Shown here: positions 26,138-36,005 of the stretch, piece by piece
Numbering within the stretch: the stretch's first letter is position 1
Layout of the letters: the number at the start of each line of letters is the position of its first letter
NCBI RefSeq assembly: GCF_003752415.1
Contig: NZ_RKHG01000001.1
Span: 310,001 to 374,000 of the forward strand
Length of the DNA: 64,000 bases
From: Luteococcus japonicus
Lineage (GTDB): Bacteria > Actinomycetota > Actinomycetes > Propionibacteriales > Propionibacteriaceae
Direction: 5' to 3'
Position numbers and translations under genes: made by a program
The notes under the pieces: model-generated
Database searches by the model: none
What the model was told of the DNA's origin: nothing
Seen by the model: the letters and a program-made list of their open reading frames with translations, nothing else

Positions 26138-27044
26138 GCCCCATCCCGCCCCACCCTCCGAACTGCGCCACTCGCGCCGCAAGGATGACACCGGCCTGGC
26201 GCTGGCATTCATCGCGCCAGCCCTGGTCGGTTTCCTGGTCTTCCTGCTGTGGCCCACGCTTCGTGGCATCTACCTCAGCTTCACCACGTTCAACCTGCTC
26301 ACCCCGCCGGAGTTCGTCGGCCTCGACAACTATGCGCGGATGTTCCACGACCCGATCTTCTGGAATGCCGCCATGGTCACCGTCGAGTACGTCGCGATCA
26401 ACATCGGCATCCAGACGGTGCTCGCGCTGCTGATCGCCGTCCTGATGGACCGGCTCACCAAGTCCACCTTCGTGCGCGGTGTGGTGCTGACGCCCTACCT
26501 TGTCTCCAATGTGGTGGCCGCCATGGTCTTCCTGTGGATCCTCGACTCCCAGCTGGGCATCTTCAACGAATTCCTGACCTGGGTCGGGGCGGACCGGATC
26601 CCCTTCCTCACCGACGAGAGGTGGGTGATCCCCACCATCGCCCTGATCAATGTGTGGCGTCACATGGGCTACACCGCACTGCTGATCTTCGCCGGTCTGC
26701 AGACGATCCCCCCGAGCGCCTACGAGGCCGCCAAGGTGGACGGCGCCAGCGAATGGAAGATGTTCTGGAAGATCACCATGCCGCTGCTGCGCCCCATCCT
26801 TGCGCTGGTGCTGATCATGACGGTGATCGGCTCCTTCCAGGTCTTCGACTCCGTCGCCGTCACCACCGGTGGCGGGCCCGTGAACTCCTCGCGGGTGCTG
26901 CAGCTCTACATCTACGACATGGCCTTCGGACGCTTCCAGTTCGGCTATGCCTCGGCCCTCTCGGTCGCCCTCCTGGTGATCCTGCTGGTCATCACCATCA
27001 TCCAGTACCGGCTCACCCGCGCCGGCCAGACCGACCTGAACTGA
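26130..27044 (+). CDS. Sugar ABC transporter permease (MalF-type)
   Basis: First permease subunit of a CUT1 oligosaccharide importer, 304 residues with six transmembrane helices (first at about 17-38). The cytoplasmic EAA loop reads YEAAKVDGASEWKMFWKITMP. The start codon ATG has AAGGAG six bases upstream and sits in a complementary RNA segment. Context (galA before, binding protein after, ROK regulator at the end) points to alpha-galactosides. No ATPase gene is in the operon, so a shared MsiK-like ATPase elsewhere is expected. Confidence 0.9.
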   Translation: MASPHPAPPSELRHSRRKDDTGLALAFIAPALVGFLVFLLWPTLRGIYLSFTTFNLLTPPEFVGLDNYARMFHDPIFWNAAMVTVEYVAINIGIQTVLALLIAVLMDRLTKSTFVRGVVLTPYLVSNVVAAMVFLWILDSQLGIFNEFLTWVGADRIPFLTDERWVIPTIALINVWRHMGYTALLIFAGLQTIPPSAYEAAKVDGASEWKMFWKITMPLLRPILALVLIMTVIGSFQVFDSVAVTTGGGPVNSSRVLQLYIYDMAFGRFQFGYASALSVALLVILLVITIIQYRLTRAGQTDLN

Positions 27045-27057
27045 GAGGAGTCAGAAC

Positions 27058-27937
27058 ATGTCCAAGTTCTCCTTCGGCAAGGTCCTCGCCTGGACGGCGA
27101 TGGCGCTGATCATCATTGCCTCGCTCTTCCCCTTCTACTGGATCCTGCGCACGGCCCTGAGCACCAACCCGTCGCTGGTCCAGCAGCCCACCAAACTGCT
27201 GCCCCCGGAGATGAGCCTCGACGGCTTCCGGCGCGTCTTCGGCACCCAGAGCGGCGACGCCGCGATCGCCGCCGGAGGATCGGGCCAAGAGATCAACTTC
27301 TGGGCCTACCTGCGCAACTCCGTGGTGGTCGCCACCCTGGTCACCGTCGGCCAGGTGCTCTTCTCCGCGATGGCCGCCTACGCCTTCAGCCGGCTGCAGT
27401 GGAAGGGCCGCTCCTTCTTCTACGGCCTCTTCCTGGCGGGCCTGATGGTCCCGACCATCTTCACCTTCCTGCCCAACTTCGTGCTGATCAAGCAGCTGGG
27501 ACTGTTGGACAGCGTCTTCGGCATCGCCTTGCCGAGCATGCTCATGACGCCCTTCGCGGTCTTCTTCCTGCGCCAGTTCTTCGCGAACATCCCCACGGAA
27601 CTGGAGGAGGCGGCGCTGTTTGGACGGCTCCAGCAAGATCCGAAACTTCTTCACCCTGATCCTGCCGATGAGCGCCGCACCCCTCGCGACGCTGTCGATC
27701 CTGACCTACATCGCCGCATGGAATGACTACTTCTGGCCCCTGATGGTCAGCTACACCGACAAGTCCCGGGTGCTGACCGTCGGTCTGGGGATCTTCCGGT
27801 CCCAGACGCCGCAGACGGGCCCCGACTGGGCCGGTCTGATGGCTGCCACCCTGGTGGCCGCGCTGCCGATGCTGCTGCTCTTCGCGGCCTTCGCCAAGCG
27901 CATCGTCAACTCCATCGGCTTCAGCGGAATCAAGTGA
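27058..27937 (+). pseudogene. Sugar ABC transporter permease (MalG-type), frameshifted
   Basis: Second permease subunit. The first frame runs from the ATG through five helices to IPTELEEAAL, then enters a wrong frame and stops at 27726. The correct continuation, DGSSKIRNFFTLILPMSAAP, lies one base out of phase and runs to 27937. One extra T in the TTT at 27619-27621 explains the shift exactly, and it falls in the EAA loop needed for contact with the ATPase. Either the importer is inactive or this is a sequencing error; the rest of both frames is fully conserved, which argues for a very recent event. Confidence 0.8.
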
Positions 27938-27947
27938 GGTGCCCACG

Positions 27948-29339
27948 ATGAACCCCAACAAGTACGGCAAGAAGCTGCTGGCCAGCGCCCTGGCCGCGGT
28001 CACCGCCTTTGGGTTGACGCTGTCCGGCTGCAGCAGCAGCTCCAGCGACGACGACACGACGATGTCCTCGTCGGCCAATGTCATCGACTACTGGCTGTGG
28101 GACTCCGCCCAGCAGCCCGGCTACCAGAAGTGTGCCGACGGCTTCGCCAAGGCCAATCCGGGGCTGAGCGTCAAGATCACCCAGATGGGCTGGGACGACT
28201 ACTGGAGCAAGCTGACCGCCGGCTTCGTGGCCGACCAGGCCCCCGACGTGTTCACCAACCACCTGGGCAAGTACGCCCAGTTCGTGGACCTCGGTGTGCT
28301 GCTGCCGCTGGATGACCTCGAGGCCACCAAGGACATCAACTCCGACGACTTCCAGGAGGGGCTCGGAGACCTGTGGAAGGGTCAGGACGGCAAGCGATAC
28401 GGCGCCCCGAAGGACTGGGACACCATCGGCTACTTCTACGACAAGTTGGTCACCGATGCCGCCGGCCTCACCACCGAGCAGCTGGGCAAGCTCACCTGGA
28501 ATCCCGACGACGGGGGGACCTTCGAGAAGGCCATCGCCCACCTCACCGTCGACGTGAACGGCAAGCGGGGTGACGAGCCCGGCTTCGACAAGGACAAGGT
28601 CAAGGTCTACGGACTGGCCAGCGACGGTGCCGGTGGCGGCAACTTCGGGCAGACCCAGTGGGGCGCCTATGCCGCCTCGCACGGTTGGGCTCCCACGGAC
28701 AAGAACCCGTGGGGCACGAAGTTCCGGATGGATGACCCCACCTTCCAGAAGACCGTGGCCTGGTACTACGGCCTGGCGGACAAGGGCTTCATGCCCAAGT
28801 ACGAGACCTTCGGCAAGGACACCGGCTCCTACGCCCAGTTCGCGGCCGGCAAGGCAGCGCTGGCCATGAACGGCTCCTGGATGATCTCCAGCTTCCAGGG
28901 GATGAAGGGGATCGACCTGCACGTCGCCCCCACTCCCATCGGACCCAGCGGCCACCGGGCCAGCCCCTTCAATGGTCTGGCCGACTCGGTGACGCGCTTC
29001 ACGGACAACCGGGAGGGTTCGGCCAAGTGGGTGGCCTACATGGCCAGCGACGAGTGCCAGAACATCATCGGCGCTTCCGGCGTGGTCTTCCCGGCCCGCA
29101 AGAAGGGGACCGAGATCTCCCTGGAGACCCGCAAGAAGGCCGGTCTGGACGTGAGCGCCTTCACCGAACACGTCGAGAAGGGCACCACACAGCAGCAGGT
29201 GGTGATCCAGAATGCCGCCGATGTCACCGCCCTGATGGAGCCCGAGTTCGACGCGCAGTTCATCGGATCACACTCCGCGGGTGACCTGACCAAGCTCAAT
29301 GAGCAGTTGAACACACTGTTCGAGATCACCGCCAAGTAG
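27948..29339 (+). CDS. Sugar ABC transporter substrate-binding lipoprotein
   Basis: CUT1-type extracellular solute-binding protein, 463 residues. The signal peptide ends in the lipobox LTLSGC with lipidated Cys28, followed by a Ser/Asp linker. The two-lobe fold shows NVIDYWLWDS, APDVFTNHLGKYAQF, YGAPKDWDTIGYFYDK and AMNGSWMISSF. It starts 10 bp after the frameshifted permease. Likely binds melibiose- or raffinose-type sugars given the operon. A GTG three codons upstream is an alternative start. Confidence 0.92.
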   Translation: MNPNKYGKKLLASALAAVTAFGLTLSGCSSSSSDDDTTMSSSANVIDYWLWDSAQQPGYQKCADGFAKANPGLSVKITQMGWDDYWSKLTAGFVADQAPDVFTNHLGKYAQFVDLGVLLPLDDLEATKDINSDDFQEGLGDLWKGQDGKRYGAPKDWDTIGYFYDKLVTDAAGLTTEQLGKLTWNPDDGGTFEKAIAHLTVDVNGKRGDEPGFDKDKVKVYGLASDGAGGGNFGQTQWGAYAASHGWAPTDKNPWGTKFRMDDPTFQKTVAWYYGLADKGFMPKYETFGKDTGSYAQFAAGKAALAMNGSWMISSFQGMKGIDLHVAPTPIGPSGHRASPFNGLADSVTRFTDNREGSAKWVAYMASDECQNIIGASGVVFPARKKGTEISLETRKKAGLDVSAFTEHVEKGTTQQQVVIQNAADVTALMEPEFDAQFIGSHSAGDLTKLNEQLNTLFEITAK

Positions 29340-29342
29340 TCT
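29337..29342 (+). promoter_or_regulatory. -10 hexamer of the ROK regulator gene
   Basis: TAGTCT starts with the TAG stop codon of the binding-protein gene, followed by 6 nt and the GTG start. It would let the regulator be transcribed separately as a leaderless message. Confidence 0.5.
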
Positions 29343-29348
29343 GCGTCC

Positions 29349-30386
29349 GTGAACGATCTCGACGGCCTCGACCCGACCTCGCGGCGCGTGGCCCTGGCGG
29401 TGCTCCGCCAGGGCCCGGTCTCGCGGGCCGACCTGTGCGGGATGCTCGGGCTGTCTGCGCCCAGCCTTACCCGGCTGACCAAGCCGCTGCTGGCCAGCGG
29501 CCTGCTCAAGCAGGGGGATCCGGTGGCCCCGACCACCACGGGCCGTCCCGCGCTGCCGCTGGACGTGGCAGCGGAGCGGGCCCACTTCGTGGGGGCCAAG
29601 TTCATCCCGGGAGAGCTTCACCTGGTGCTCACGGACCTCAAGGGACGCGTCCTCGAGCGTCGGACGGCGACGGGTGACTACTCCTCGCCCGAGGTGGCGG
29701 TCCGGGAACTTGCCACCGAGCTGCGGCGCCTGACGACGACGGATCCCGCCGGGATCGGGGTCAGCCTCGGTGCCAGCGTCACAGAGGCCGGCGAGGTGCA
29801 GGGTGTCTGGTTCATGGGGTGGCCCTCGGTCGCCCTGCAGGGGATGGTCGCACAAGCGTGTGGGCTGCCGTGTGTCGTGGAGAACGACGTGAACGCCTTC
29901 ACCCTGGCCGAGCACTGGTTCGGCTTTGGGCGTGGCAGCCGGGACTTCGCCGTGCTGACGATCGGCGCGGGTGTCGGGCTGGGCCTGGTCTGCGGCGACG
30001 AATTGGTCCGCGGCCACGAGGGGAGGGCCGGCATGATCGGCGCCCTGACCCTGGCAGACGGACGGCGCGTGCACGAGGTGGTGGAGACCAGCCACGTCGA
30101 GGCCCGCCTGTCCGAGGCGGGGGACGAGGGCCGTGATGCCATCCTCGACGACGTCGCCCAGGCCATCGGCCAGATGGTGGGACAGGCATGCCTGGTCAGC
30201 GCCCCGGAGCGGGTCCTGGTCTCCGGCGAGGGCGCGGCGCTGCTCCTCGGACACGAGGAGGCGCTGCGCGACGGGCTGGCCCGCTATGCGGACCTGCCCG
30301 CCGACGCGCTGCGCATCGAGGCGCTGGGCTTCGACGAGTGGGCGCGCGGATCGGCCGCGATGGCGATCCGCGCCCACCTCACCTGA
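29349..30386 (+). CDS. ROK-family transcriptional regulator
   Basis: DNA-binding regulator of sugar uptake. The N-terminal winged helix (VSRADLCGMLGLSAPSLTRL, residues ~24-43) precedes a ROK sugar-kinase-like domain with VENDVNAFTLAEHWFGFG and AVLTIGAGVGLGLV. The usual ROK zinc motif (CxCGxxGC) is not present. The GTG start lacks a ribosome-binding site. Placement at the end of the galA-permease-binding protein operon suggests it senses an alpha-galactoside or galactose and controls that operon. Its end overlaps the convergent carboxylase gene by 8 bp. Confidence 0.88.
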   Translation: MNDLDGLDPTSRRVALAVLRQGPVSRADLCGMLGLSAPSLTRLTKPLLASGLLKQGDPVAPTTTGRPALPLDVAAERAHFVGAKFIPGELHLVLTDLKGRVLERRTATGDYSSPEVAVRELATELRRLTTTDPAGIGVSLGASVTEAGEVQGVWFMGWPSVALQGMVAQACGLPCVVENDVNAFTLAEHWFGFGRGSRDFAVLTIGAGVGLGLVCGDELVRGHEGRAGMIGALTLADGRRVHEVVETSHVEARLSEAGDEGRDAILDDVAQAIGQMVGQACLVSAPERVLVSGEGAALLLGHEEALRDGLARYADLPADALRIEALGFDEWARGSAAMAIRAHLT

Positions 30387-33300
30387 GCTTGCTGCGCAGG
30401 ATCTCGATGATCCGGGGGCGAAGCGTCGACACGCTGACCACCTCGTCGATGGATCCCACCTCCACCGCGCGGTGCACATTGTGCACGGCGTCGAACTCCC
30501 CGGCGACGGTGGAGATCATCTCGGCGCGCACCTCTTCCCGCAGTTCCGCGAGCTCCGCCTGCAGCGGCACCTTGCCGGCCTCGTCGGCCTGCGCGATGCG
30601 CTGCTTGAGCTCCACCAGACGAGCATCCGCCTCGACGCGTCGGGACACGTCACGGGCGAAGACGACGGCGGCCGCGGGGGCCCCGCCGATCACCGAGGCG
30701 TAGGAGCCCTCCAGCGCCAGGACCGTCATGTCGTCGTTCAGCGCCTTGGAGAAGACCACGAAGGCGCCGCCGTGGTAACGGCTGATCACGATGAAGACGA
30801 TCGGGCCTTCGAAGTTGACCATCGCCCGGCCGATCTCGGCGCCGTACTCCAACTGCAGGTTGCGCATGGACTCCGGGGAGCCGTCGAAGCCGGACAGGTT
30901 GGCCAGCACCACCACGGGGCGGTTGCCGGAGGCCGCATTGATGGCGCGGGCGGTCTTCTTGGAGGAGCGGGGGAACAGGGTGCCACCGGTGAAGGAGTCC
31001 GGGCCGTCGGCCGGGAGGTAGCCGGCCCGGGGCGTGGGCTTGGACTCGATGCCGATCAGGGTGCTCGGCAGGCCACCGATGGTGGTGTCGAAGACCACGG
31101 AGGTGTCTGCATTGGCCATCGTCGCCCACCGTTCCAGCGGCTCATGGTCGGCGTCCGCGACGGCCCGCATCACGGTGCGGATGTCGAAGGGCTTCTTGCG
31201 TTCCGGGTTCTTGTCCGTGCTGAAGATCTCCGCCACGGTGGCGAAGTCGCTTCCCTCACAGGAGTGCGGGGTGGTGCCGACGTCGCGGCCGTCCTCGTCC
31301 TGGGTGGGGATCTCCCGAGGGCGTGACTCGCCGGGCGCGACGTAGCTGTGCTCGTAGTGACGCATCAGGACCTGCTGGGCGCCGGCCAGGTCGCTGGCCC
31401 AGTACTGGGCCTGGCCATTGGGGCCCATGATCCGGTCGTAGCCGCCGATGCCGTGGTTGTCCTCGGCGGAGACACCACCGGAGAAGTCCAGCGACTGCTT
31501 GCCGGTGAGCACCATCGCGCTGTCCGGGGTCATCACCAGGATGCCCTTGGTGTGCATCAGCATGGTGGCCTCGGCATTCCAATAGGGCTGGGCACCGACA
31601 TTGATGCCCGCGACGATCACATTGATCTCGCCGCCGTCCTGGGTGAAGTTCACGATCCGGCGCAGGGCGTGGGCCACGGCGTCCATGTTCTCCGTGCCGG
31701 ACTCCATCGAGATCCGCGCCCCGGAGGACAGGGTGAACCAGTCGACGGGCAGCTGCTCGCGTTCGGCCAGGTCGATGGCGGCGACGATCCGGTCCGCCTC
31801 CGCGCCGCCGATGGAGCCCAGCGACTTCAGTGGGTCTCCGAAGAGCACGATCCGGCGCACGCCCTCGGGGTGGATGGGCGTGGGGGTGGAGACGTCGGCG
31901 ACGATGATGCCGGCCGTGTTGAGGCCGTGCTCGCGATTGACCGGCACCAGGGCGCCGGACTCGTCGAGGTCCAGCTCGACGGCCGTGCCGCGTGAACTCG
32001 ACACCAGGCCGAAGAGCTCGTAGGGATAGACCAGGCCGCGGCGACGGGCGCGCAGCACCTTCTCGTCGTAGGCGCTGACCGGGGCCAGCGGGTCGGTGGC
32101 CGGGTCCTGGATCTGGAAGCGGACGCCGAAACCCGGCTGCAGGCTGAAACGCACCACCGTCGGGACCGGCGGGGTTCCGGGAGTGCGGGTCACCGTGGCC
32201 TGGATCCTGACCTCGGTGATGCCGGCGTCGGCTGTGAGCGGTGCCAGGGTGCGCTCCAGCTGACGAAGGTTGCGCAGGTCGACGTCGTGCTCGCCCCAGA
32301 TGTGGATCCAGACGTGGTTGTGGTCCAGCTCGCCCTTGCGGGCACCGGCGCGGGCGCGACGGATGGCGTCGGTGGCATTGATCAGGGCCCGCTCCAGGTG
32401 CGGCATGCCCGTGACCTTGCCGTCCTCGTCGCGCAGGATGGACAGGCGCCTGACCTGGGCGAGGGCGACCAGCCTCACGTCGTCGGCATTGGTGGTGGCT
32501 GTGGCCTTCAGCAGCACGGTGCTGCCCGGGGCCTCGAGGCGTTCCAGGTCGAAGTTCGCCAGTCGCCACAGGTTGAGCTGGCGGCCGACCATCGGGTGGT
32601 GACCGCGCTGGATGCGCTCCTCCGTGAGGCCCGCGGAGCCGGGGCGCAATGTCAGGTACTCGACGCTTCCCTCGTGCAGGGGCAGGACACTGACCACCAG
32701 GCGACGCAGGCCGGTGACGAAGGCCATCTGGTCGGCTCGTGCGATGAGTTCGGCGGCGAGTGCGTCACCCGTCGTGGCTTCCTCTGCCGTCAGGTACAGA
32801 TCGAGAACGGCGTCCTGGCCGTCCGAGCGCTCCGTGACCAGCGACGCGATCACGGACTCCAGCGAGGACCCCGGACGGAATTCCTCCAGGGCAGCGATCA
32901 CCGAGACCAGTCGCGTGGGCTGCTCGTCGATCACGTAGTCGGCGGTGACCACGCCGTGGCCCTCGACGGTGCTCTCGGTCAGGTTCGTGAGGTCGTGCCC
33001 GCGGTAGTGGCGCTGGGTGAGGATGCCGAGCAGTGGCTCCTCGGCCGTGGCGCGGCGGGTGGGGTCGACGCCCAGGAAGCCGACCAGGCGGTCCGGGGCG
33101 GAGACGAGTTCCTCCGCCACGGCCTGACGGGTCGGGCCTTCGGGCAGGGCGTGCAGGTGGCCGAGCAGCTCGGGCACCTGGGCCAGGGCTGTGGCCTGCT
33201 GCGCATCCAGGGCCGGCTTGTCGAACCAGGCGAAGCGGATGCTCCTGGCCAGGTCTCCGATCCGCGGGAAACGACGCTGGGTGGCAATGACCAGACGGTC

Positions 33301-35898
33301 CAGGATGGCGCGGGTCTCGGCTCCGGCCTCTCGGGGACGGTCCATGGCCGCCCACTGCTGGAGGATCCCGGTGACCACCTGGAGAGCCGGTGTCCAGCGC
33401 TGCTGGAGCAGGAAGAGCCGGAAGACAGCCTCCTCGAGGTCTTCCGTGTGGTCCAGGCCGGCGACGCCGTAGTGGGCCATCACGGCAGTGAGGCGGTCGG
33501 CGAACTCCTCGGGCAACTGCTCGCGTTCCACGTCGAGGCTGTGCAGGTAGCGCTGGAAGAACTCCCGGGTGGTGTGCACCCGGTCGGCGGTACGCCCCGG
33601 AGCGTCATCGGCGTGGGTGCGGTCCGGCTGGTTGCGGTGCAGCTCGACGACGTCGGCGAAGACAGCCAGTAGACGGGCCTCTGCGGCGACGGTCTGCTCG
33701 TCGGCGGTGCGCAGATCCAGGTATCGGGTCAGTGGCACTGCCGGGTCGTCCGGGTCGGTGTCGAAGCCGAGCACCACCTGACGCAGGGCGGTCCGGGCGG
33801 TGTCGGGGCAGTTGATCGCCGCGGCATCGGCGGGCAGGTCCAGTGCGACGCCCGTGTCCTGGGGCGTCTCGTCGCTGGGTTCGGCCAGCGGTTCCAGACG
33901 GGCCAGAGGAGCGCCGGTCTCCACCTGGGTGCCGGCGCGCACGGCGATCTCCTTGACGCGGGCCGCGAAGGGGGCGGTGATGATGGTCTCCATCTTCATG
34001 GACTCCAGCACCAGGACGCGGTCACCGGCGTTGACCACGGCGCCCTCCTGGACGGGGGTGGCGACGACCAGGGCGGGGGCCTGACTGCGCAGCACGCCGC
34101 CCTCGTCGCGGCTGACGCGATGGGTCTGGCCATCGACCTCGAGGGTCTGCACCGGGCCGGGGGCGCCGAGCAGGACCCGGTGGACCCGCTCGCCGATCAC
34201 GAGGCGGGCCGTGAACTCGTCCTGCCGGGTGAACTCGGCCACGACTGTGGGGGCATCACCGCTGCTGCCCAGCCGGACCTCGAACTCGTGCGGGCCCATC
34301 CGCAAGACCTGCACGTGATGGGTGGTGCCGCGCAGCTTCAGTTCCGCCGGGCGCCCGAGCTCGTGGTTGGCCAGCGGGCGGCCGCGGCGCGCGGTGTCGA
34401 GGAATCGGGCACGCTCGACGTTCTCGGCGGCGAGGTAGGCCTCGATGCCGGCAACCACCAGGGCGGCGCCCGAGTGGGTGCTGCGCTGCAGGCCACCGGC
34501 TGCACGGGTGCGGTCGATCCAGCCGGTGTCGGCCCAACCGTCGGGGCCCGTGCCGTCGACCACGGCGGGCTGGTCGAGCAGTTCCAGGATGAAGGACTTG
34601 TTCGTCGTGCCGCCGTCGATGACCACCTGGGTGTCGGCCATGGCGCGGCGCAGGCGGCCGAGGGCTTCGGTGCGGGTTGAGCCGTAGGCGATGATCTTGG
34701 CGATCATGGAGTCGAAGTCGGCGGGGATGGTGTCTCCGGCCTCGACTCCGGTGTCGACGCGGATGCCCGGCCCCTGGGGCAGGACCAGGTGCTGGATCAG
34801 GCCCGGTGCTGGGGCGAAGTCACGGTCGGGGTCCTCGGCATTGAGCCTGGCCTCGATGGCATGGCCGATCTCGGCGGGCTTGTCACCGGTGAGGGTGCCG
34901 CCGATGGCCACGCGCAGCTGCAGCTTGACCAGGTCGGTACGGGTGGTCACCTCGGTGATCGGGTGCTCCACCTGCAGCCGGGTGTTCACCTCGAGGAAGG
35001 CGAACAACTCGTCGGTGGGTTGGTAGAGGAATTCGACGGTGCAGGCGCCCCGGTAGCCGACGCGGACCGCGAGTCGTTCGGCGCTGGCCTTGACCTCGGC
35101 GGCCTTCTCCGGGCTGAGCAGGGGAGACGCGGACTCCTCGATGACCTTCTGGTTGCGGCGCTGCACGGTGCAGTCACGCACACCAAGGGCCCAGGCGTTC
35201 TGGCCGTCGCTGATCACCTGCACCTCGATGTGCCGGGCGCCGGTGACCAGGCTCTCCAGGAAGACGGTGCCGGAACCGAAGGCGCGTTCGGCCTCGCCGC
35301 GGGTGCGGTCGAAGACATCGGTGAGGTCTGCGTCGCAGGTCACCTTCTGGATGCCACGGCCGCCACCGCCGGCGGTGGCCTTCAGCATCAGGGGGTAGCC
35401 GATCCGGTTGGCCACCGAGAGCGCATCATCGAGGGTGTCGACGGCGCCCTGGCTCCACGGCGCGACGGGGACTCCTACCTCCTCGGCGATCAGCTTCGAG
35501 CCAATCTTGTCGCCCAGCTGGCGCATGGCCTCGGCGCTCGGCCCGACGAAGGTGATGCCGAGCTTGGTGCAAAGGTCCGCGAAGGCGGGATCCTCGGCGA
35601 CGAAGCCCCAGCCGACCCATGCGGCGTCGGCGCGGGTCTGGACCAGGGCCTGCTCAAGCCTGGCCATGTCGATGTAGGGGCGGGTGCCAGCCGGTCCGAG
35701 GTCGTGGGCGATGTCCGCCTCCCGGACGAACATGGCATGGGCCTCGCCGGTGGTGTGCAGGGCAATGACCTCGATGGCCGGCCGCTCGGGGTGCTCCGCG
35801 TTGAGCTCCCGCACCGCGTGGATCAGGCGCATCGCGGCCTCGCCGCGGTTGATGATGGCGAGGCGGTGGATGCTGGTGGCCTGGGTCGGGATGCTCAT
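30379..35898 (-). CDS. Fused multidomain acyl-CoA carboxylase
   Basis: A single 1,839-residue chain carrying all activities of a biotin-dependent acyl-CoA carboxylase. Residues ~10-470 are biotin carboxylase (ATP-grasp GGGGRGIQKV; EVNTRLQVEHPITE). The biotinyl domain has VLESMKMET with the biotin-accepting Lys near 634. A long helical central region (about 700-1250) follows, then the two halves of the carboxyltransferase (VYPYELFG, GGAEADRI, SGARISMESG, DFSGGVSAEDNHG, RPVVVLANLSGF). The architecture resembles eukaryotic acetyl-CoA carboxylase and occurs in some actinobacteria, where most species use separate AccA/AccD subunits. AAAGGA precedes the ATG. Whether acetyl- or propionyl-CoA is preferred is not evident. 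Confidence 0.9.
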   Translation of the reverse strand: MSIPTQATSIHRLAIINRGEAAMRLIHAVRELNAEHPERPAIEVIALHTTGEAHAMFVREADIAHDLGPAGTRPYIDMARLEQALVQTRADAAWVGWGFVAEDPAFADLCTKLGITFVGPSAEAMRQLGDKIGSKLIAEEVGVPVAPWSQGAVDTLDDALSVANRIGYPLMLKATAGGGGRGIQKVTCDADLTDVFDRTRGEAERAFGSGTVFLESLVTGARHIEVQVISDGQNAWALGVRDCTVQRRNQKVIEESASPLLSPEKAAEVKASAERLAVRVGYRGACTVEFLYQPTDELFAFLEVNTRLQVEHPITEVTTRTDLVKLQLRVAIGGTLTGDKPAEIGHAIEARLNAEDPDRDFAPAPGLIQHLVLPQGPGIRVDTGVEAGDTIPADFDSMIAKIIAYGSTRTEALGRLRRAMADTQVVIDGGTTNKSFILELLDQPAVVDGTGPDGWADTGWIDRTRAAGGLQRSTHSGAALVVAGIEAYLAAENVERARFLDTARRGRPLANHELGRPAELKLRGTTHHVQVLRMGPHEFEVRLGSSGDAPTVVAEFTRQDEFTARLVIGERVHRVLLGAPGPVQTLEVDGQTHRVSRDEGGVLRSQAPALVVATPVQEGAVVNAGDRVLVLESMKMETIITAPFAARVKEIAVRAGTQVETGAPLARLEPLAEPSDETPQDTGVALDLPADAAAINCPDTARTALRQVVLGFDTDPDDPAVPLTRYLDLRTADEQTVAAEARLLAVFADVVELHRNQPDRTHADDAPGRTADRVHTTREFFQRYLHSLDVEREQLPEEFADRLTAVMAHYGVAGLDHTEDLEEAVFRLFLLQQRWTPALQVVTGILQQWAAMDRPREAGAETRAILDRLVIATQRRFPRIGDLARSIRFAWFDKPALDAQQATALAQVPELLGHLHALPEGPTRQAVAEELVSAPDRLVGFLGVDPTRRATAEEPLLGILTQRHYRGHDLTNLTESTVEGHGVVTADYVIDEQPTRLVSVIAALEEFRPGSSLESVIASLVTERSDGQDAVLDLYLTAEEATTGDALAAELIARADQMAFVTGLRRLVVSVLPLHEGSVEYLTLRPGSAGLTEERIQRGHHPMVGRQLNLWRLANFDLERLEAPGSTVLLKATATTNADDVRLVALAQVRRLSILRDEDGKVTGMPHLERALINATDAIRRARAGARKGELDHNHVWIHIWGEHDVDLRNLRQLERTLAPLTADAGITEVRIQATVTRTPGTPPVPTVVRFSLQPGFGVRFQIQDPATDPLAPVSAYDEKVLRARRRGLVYPYELFGLVSSSRGTAVELDLDESGALVPVNREHGLNTAGIIVADVSTPTPIHPEGVRRIVLFGDPLKSLGSIGGAEADRIVAAIDLAEREQLPVDWFTLSSGARISMESGTENMDAVAHALRRIVNFTQDGGEINVIVAGINVGAQPYWNAEATMLMHTKGILVMTPDSAMVLTGKQSLDFSGGVSAEDNHGIGGYDRIMGPNGQAQYWASDLAGAQQVLMRHYEHSYVAPGESRPREIPTQDEDGRDVGTTPHSCEGSDFATVAEIFSTDKNPERKKPFDIRTVMRAVADADHEPLERWATMANADTSVVFDTTIGGLPSTLIGIESKPTPRAGYLPADGPDSFTGGTLFPRSSKKTARAINAASGNRPVVVLANLSGFDGSPESMRNLQLEYGAEIGRAMVNFEGPIVFIVISRYHGGAFVVFSKALNDDMTVLALEGSYASVIGGAPAAAVVFARDVSRRVEADARLVELKQRIAQADEAGKVPLQAELAELREEVRAEMISTVAGEFDAVHNVHRAVEVGSIDEVVSVSTLRPRIIEILRSKLR

Positions 35899-36005
35899 GC
35901 GCGCAGTCGTCCTTTGTCGTGGGATTGCCGTTCATGGCGACGCTAGTCCTGTGGGCCACCACAATGCGGCAACGATTTGCGCAGAGTCCCGAGGGTCTCC
36001 TTGGT

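Noticed and set aside
27610-27625. Programmed frameshift in the MalG-type permease
   Set aside because: No slippery heptamer or stimulatory pseudoknot; a single inserted T in TTT explains the shift.
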